The position numbers were made by a program, and so were the translations under genes. From Cyanidiococcus yangmingshanensis (lineage: Eukaryota; Rhodophyta; Bangiophyceae; Cyanidiales; Cyanidiaceae): a stretch of 64,000 nt of DNA. The DNA lies in the NCBI GenBank assembly GCA_013995675.1, contig VWRR01000011.1, positions 1 through 64,000 on the forward strand. Direction: 5' to 3'. Below the pieces are notes generated by a model that did not search any database, was not told where the DNA came from, and saw nothing but the letters and a program-made list of their open reading frames with translations. Of this stretch, positions 62,535-64,000 are shown one piece after another. Position 1 is the first letter of the stretch, and every line of letters starts with the position of its first letter.

Positions 62535-64000
62535 ATGTCTCCCAGCGACAACGACGAACTTGTCGACCATCTTCGTCGTTGCGCCGAGCAGGCACGTGTT
62601 GGTGGTGCAAGGCGCGACGCAGGCGCTCTCGAACGGGCCGCTGCTGCGCTCCAAACGTTCCCAGTTATCGTTCGCGATCGTCGAACTGCGCGCCAAGTGC
62701 CCGGCGTGGGCGCCGTGGCTCTCCGATACCTCGAGCGCTTTTCGACGGAATTTGCGACCGACACCGCCCCGTGCGGTACGCGCAAGAAAGATATGATCTC
62801 AACGGGGCCCGTCACAGACCGACAGCGAACCGGCCGAGGCGAAGCGTCGAGCGCTGCAACGGTCGAAACAGTGCTCTCGGGCTCCAGAATAGGGCCAACC
62901 CCCGAGCACGGAGTGACCTCTGCACGAAACGTATCGAGTCTCGATCGCTTGCATGAGAGCAGCTCAGAGTGTCCTGCGGCCGCTCGAACGTACCGCCCGC
63001 GCCGCGGCTCCGCCGCAGCCGCACTGCTTATCGGCCTCTGGGAGCTGGGCGGGGGACCCTGCACCAAGTCGGAAATTGTCAATGCAGCGCAGCGCTACAC
63101 CATGGTGCCTCTGGTGCGCCTCCATCGAGGTTGGAATACTTATCGCCAGCGCCAAGTTCCGAACACCTCATCGACTGCATCGTTCTCGTTGTACGACGGC
63201 TGGTCGACCATGAACGGCACCCTTTTGTGCCACGACCTGGTATCTTATAATCGGACGCGTCCTCGGAAATATGCGCTAACGTGCACAGGAAGAGAGCTTG
63301 CAGAGTCCTTGGCCCTCGAGTCGCAAGTGCACCCCAGCGATCGCCTTTTCGCGCCTAGCTCGGAAATTGCTACATCCGATCGTGCCGACGCAAGGGAATG
63401 CCGACACAAAACGTCTCCATGCGGTTCCCCCGCGATGCATTGCTCCATCCAATCCGGCGATGATTTGCGGGCCGTGGCGCCTCTGACCTGTCGAGCGAGT
63501 CCAAGCGCGACATCAAGCAATGAAGCGTTGGTCTCAGTGAAGGCATTTCAGATTCGTCTCGTCATTGATTACCGCGAGAAGCCCGAATTCCAAACTCTTT
63601 TGCGGCAACTTGATGTAGCGTTTTGGGTGCGAGCCTTGCCAGCAGGCGATGCGCTTTGGGTTGCCACCACCGAATCGACTGTGTCTAGCACTGCCTCAAA
63701 TGCAACGACCACTGCTCTCGATGAGCAGGCGTACGTGCTAAACGTACTTGTGGAGCGCAAACTTGTCCCGGACTTGATCGCCTCCATCCGGGATCAGCGA
63801 TACCGAATGCAAAAGGCTCGAATGCGTCAATCAGGTCTTGAACGCCTCGTTTACCTCATCGAAGGTGACGCGCTGCTGAGTCAGTCCGCACTGCCGGCTG
63901 AGCGCACCCGCCTGGAGCAGACCATTCAGAACGCTCAACTGCGCACCAAGCTGCGGGATGGTTTTCATGTCGTTCGTGTCGCGAATGCGGTCGTGACTGC
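62535..64000 (+). CDS. MUS81: MUS81 structure-specific endonuclease (5' part)
   Basis: An open frame from ATG 62535 that continues past the right edge; 488 codons are visible. Near the N-terminus is a helix-hairpin-helix region (about 30-75, ALERAAAALQTFPVIVR, VPGVGAVALRYLERF). A winged-helix part follows (about 160-260, AAALLIGLWELGG, CTKSEIVNAA, KYALTCTGRELAESLA). The ERCC4 nuclease domain starts at about 338 (LVIDYREKPEF), with GDALWVA and the metal-binding motif VERKLVPDLIASI at about 405-417, then RYRMQKARMRQSGLERLVYLIEG. The catalytic ERKxxxD is intact. With EME1 it cuts branched DNA at stalled forks and recombination intermediates in the nucleus. The order HhH, winged helix, ERCC4 separates MUS81 from XPF and EME1. 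Confidence 0.9.
   Translation, partial: MSPSDNDELVDHLRRCAEQARVGGARRDAGALERAAAALQTFPVIVRDRRTARQVPGVGAVALRYLERFSTEFATDTAPCGTRKKDMISTGPVTDRQRTGRGEASSAATVETVLSGSRIGPTPEHGVTSARNVSSLDRLHESSSECPAAARTYRPRRGSAAAALLIGLWELGGGPCTKSEIVNAAQRYTMVPLVRLHRGWNTYRQRQVPNTSSTASFSLYDGWSTMNGTLLCHDLVSYNRTRPRKYALTCTGRELAESLALESQVHPSDRLFAPSSEIATSDRADARECRHKTSPCGSPAMHCSIQSGDDLRAVAPLTCRASPSATSSNEALVSVKAFQIRLVIDYREKPEFQTLLRQLDVAFWVRALPAGDALWVATTESTVSSTASNATTTALDEQAYVLNVLVERKLVPDLIASIRDQRYRMQKARMRQSGLERLVYLIEGDALLSQSALPAERTRLEQTIQNAQLRTKLRDGFHVVRVANAVVT

Overview
The window reads as the end of a nuclear chromosome of a unicellular red alga, most likely Cyanidioschyzon merolae or a very close relative. The evidence is a terminal array of the 9-nt unit ATTCCCCCC (AATGGGGGG on the other strand, the telomere repeat known from C. 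merolae), dense intronless genes with no visible spliceosomal introns, a eukaryotic gene set (ubiquitin E1, NatA subunit, AMPK beta, peroxins, VAP), plastid functions (Mg-protoporphyrin methyltransferase, plastid-type ATP/ADP translocase) and a nuclear tRNA-Pro with a short intron. The species call rests on recognition, not on a search.

Layout: 1-150 telomere. 151 to about 8650 is a gene-poor subtelomere with simple repeats, a 199-bp tandem array (3548-4430) and a decayed kelch-type beta-propeller gene on the minus strand (about 4950-6260). From 8653 on there are ordinary genes on both strands, separated by 0.4-1.9 kb spacers: PEX10, a DeSI/PPPDE isopeptidase, tRNA-Pro(CGG), NAA15, an alpha/beta-hydrolase, an arsenic methyltransferase (arsM) lying between two identical 419-bp direct repeats, AMPK beta, a small possible MICOS subunit, a CNNM-like DUF21/CBS protein, PEX1, a sterol reductase, a large LptD-like protein, VAP, a zinc-finger DnaJ/BSD2-like plastid protein preceded by a 95-bp tandem array, ubiquitin E1, a tandem YciI protein, a VanZ-like membrane protein, ChlM, the NTT translocase, a Vma12-like protein, guanylate kinase, an Arc1/AIMP1-like tRNA-binding protein and MUS81, which runs off the right edge.

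The genes share no operon-like logic, as expected for a eukaryote. Loose themes are peroxisome biogenesis (PEX10, PEX1), membrane contact and lipid traffic (VAP, LptD-like, sterol reductase), plastid biogenesis (ChlM, NTT, BSD2-like) and arsenic detoxification.

The strongest candidate for something new is the arsM locus. The enzyme keeps three of the four cysteines conserved in algal ArsM and human AS3MT but has Gly at residue 224, where the fourth should be. The gene sits between perfect 419-bp repeats copied from the 3' end of its neighbour, and a 49-bp tandem array lies in its upstream region. Many starts were moved to the first in-frame ATG, because the longest open frames begin at GTG, TTG or CTG. 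Coordinates and motifs were read by eye; no database search or computation was run.
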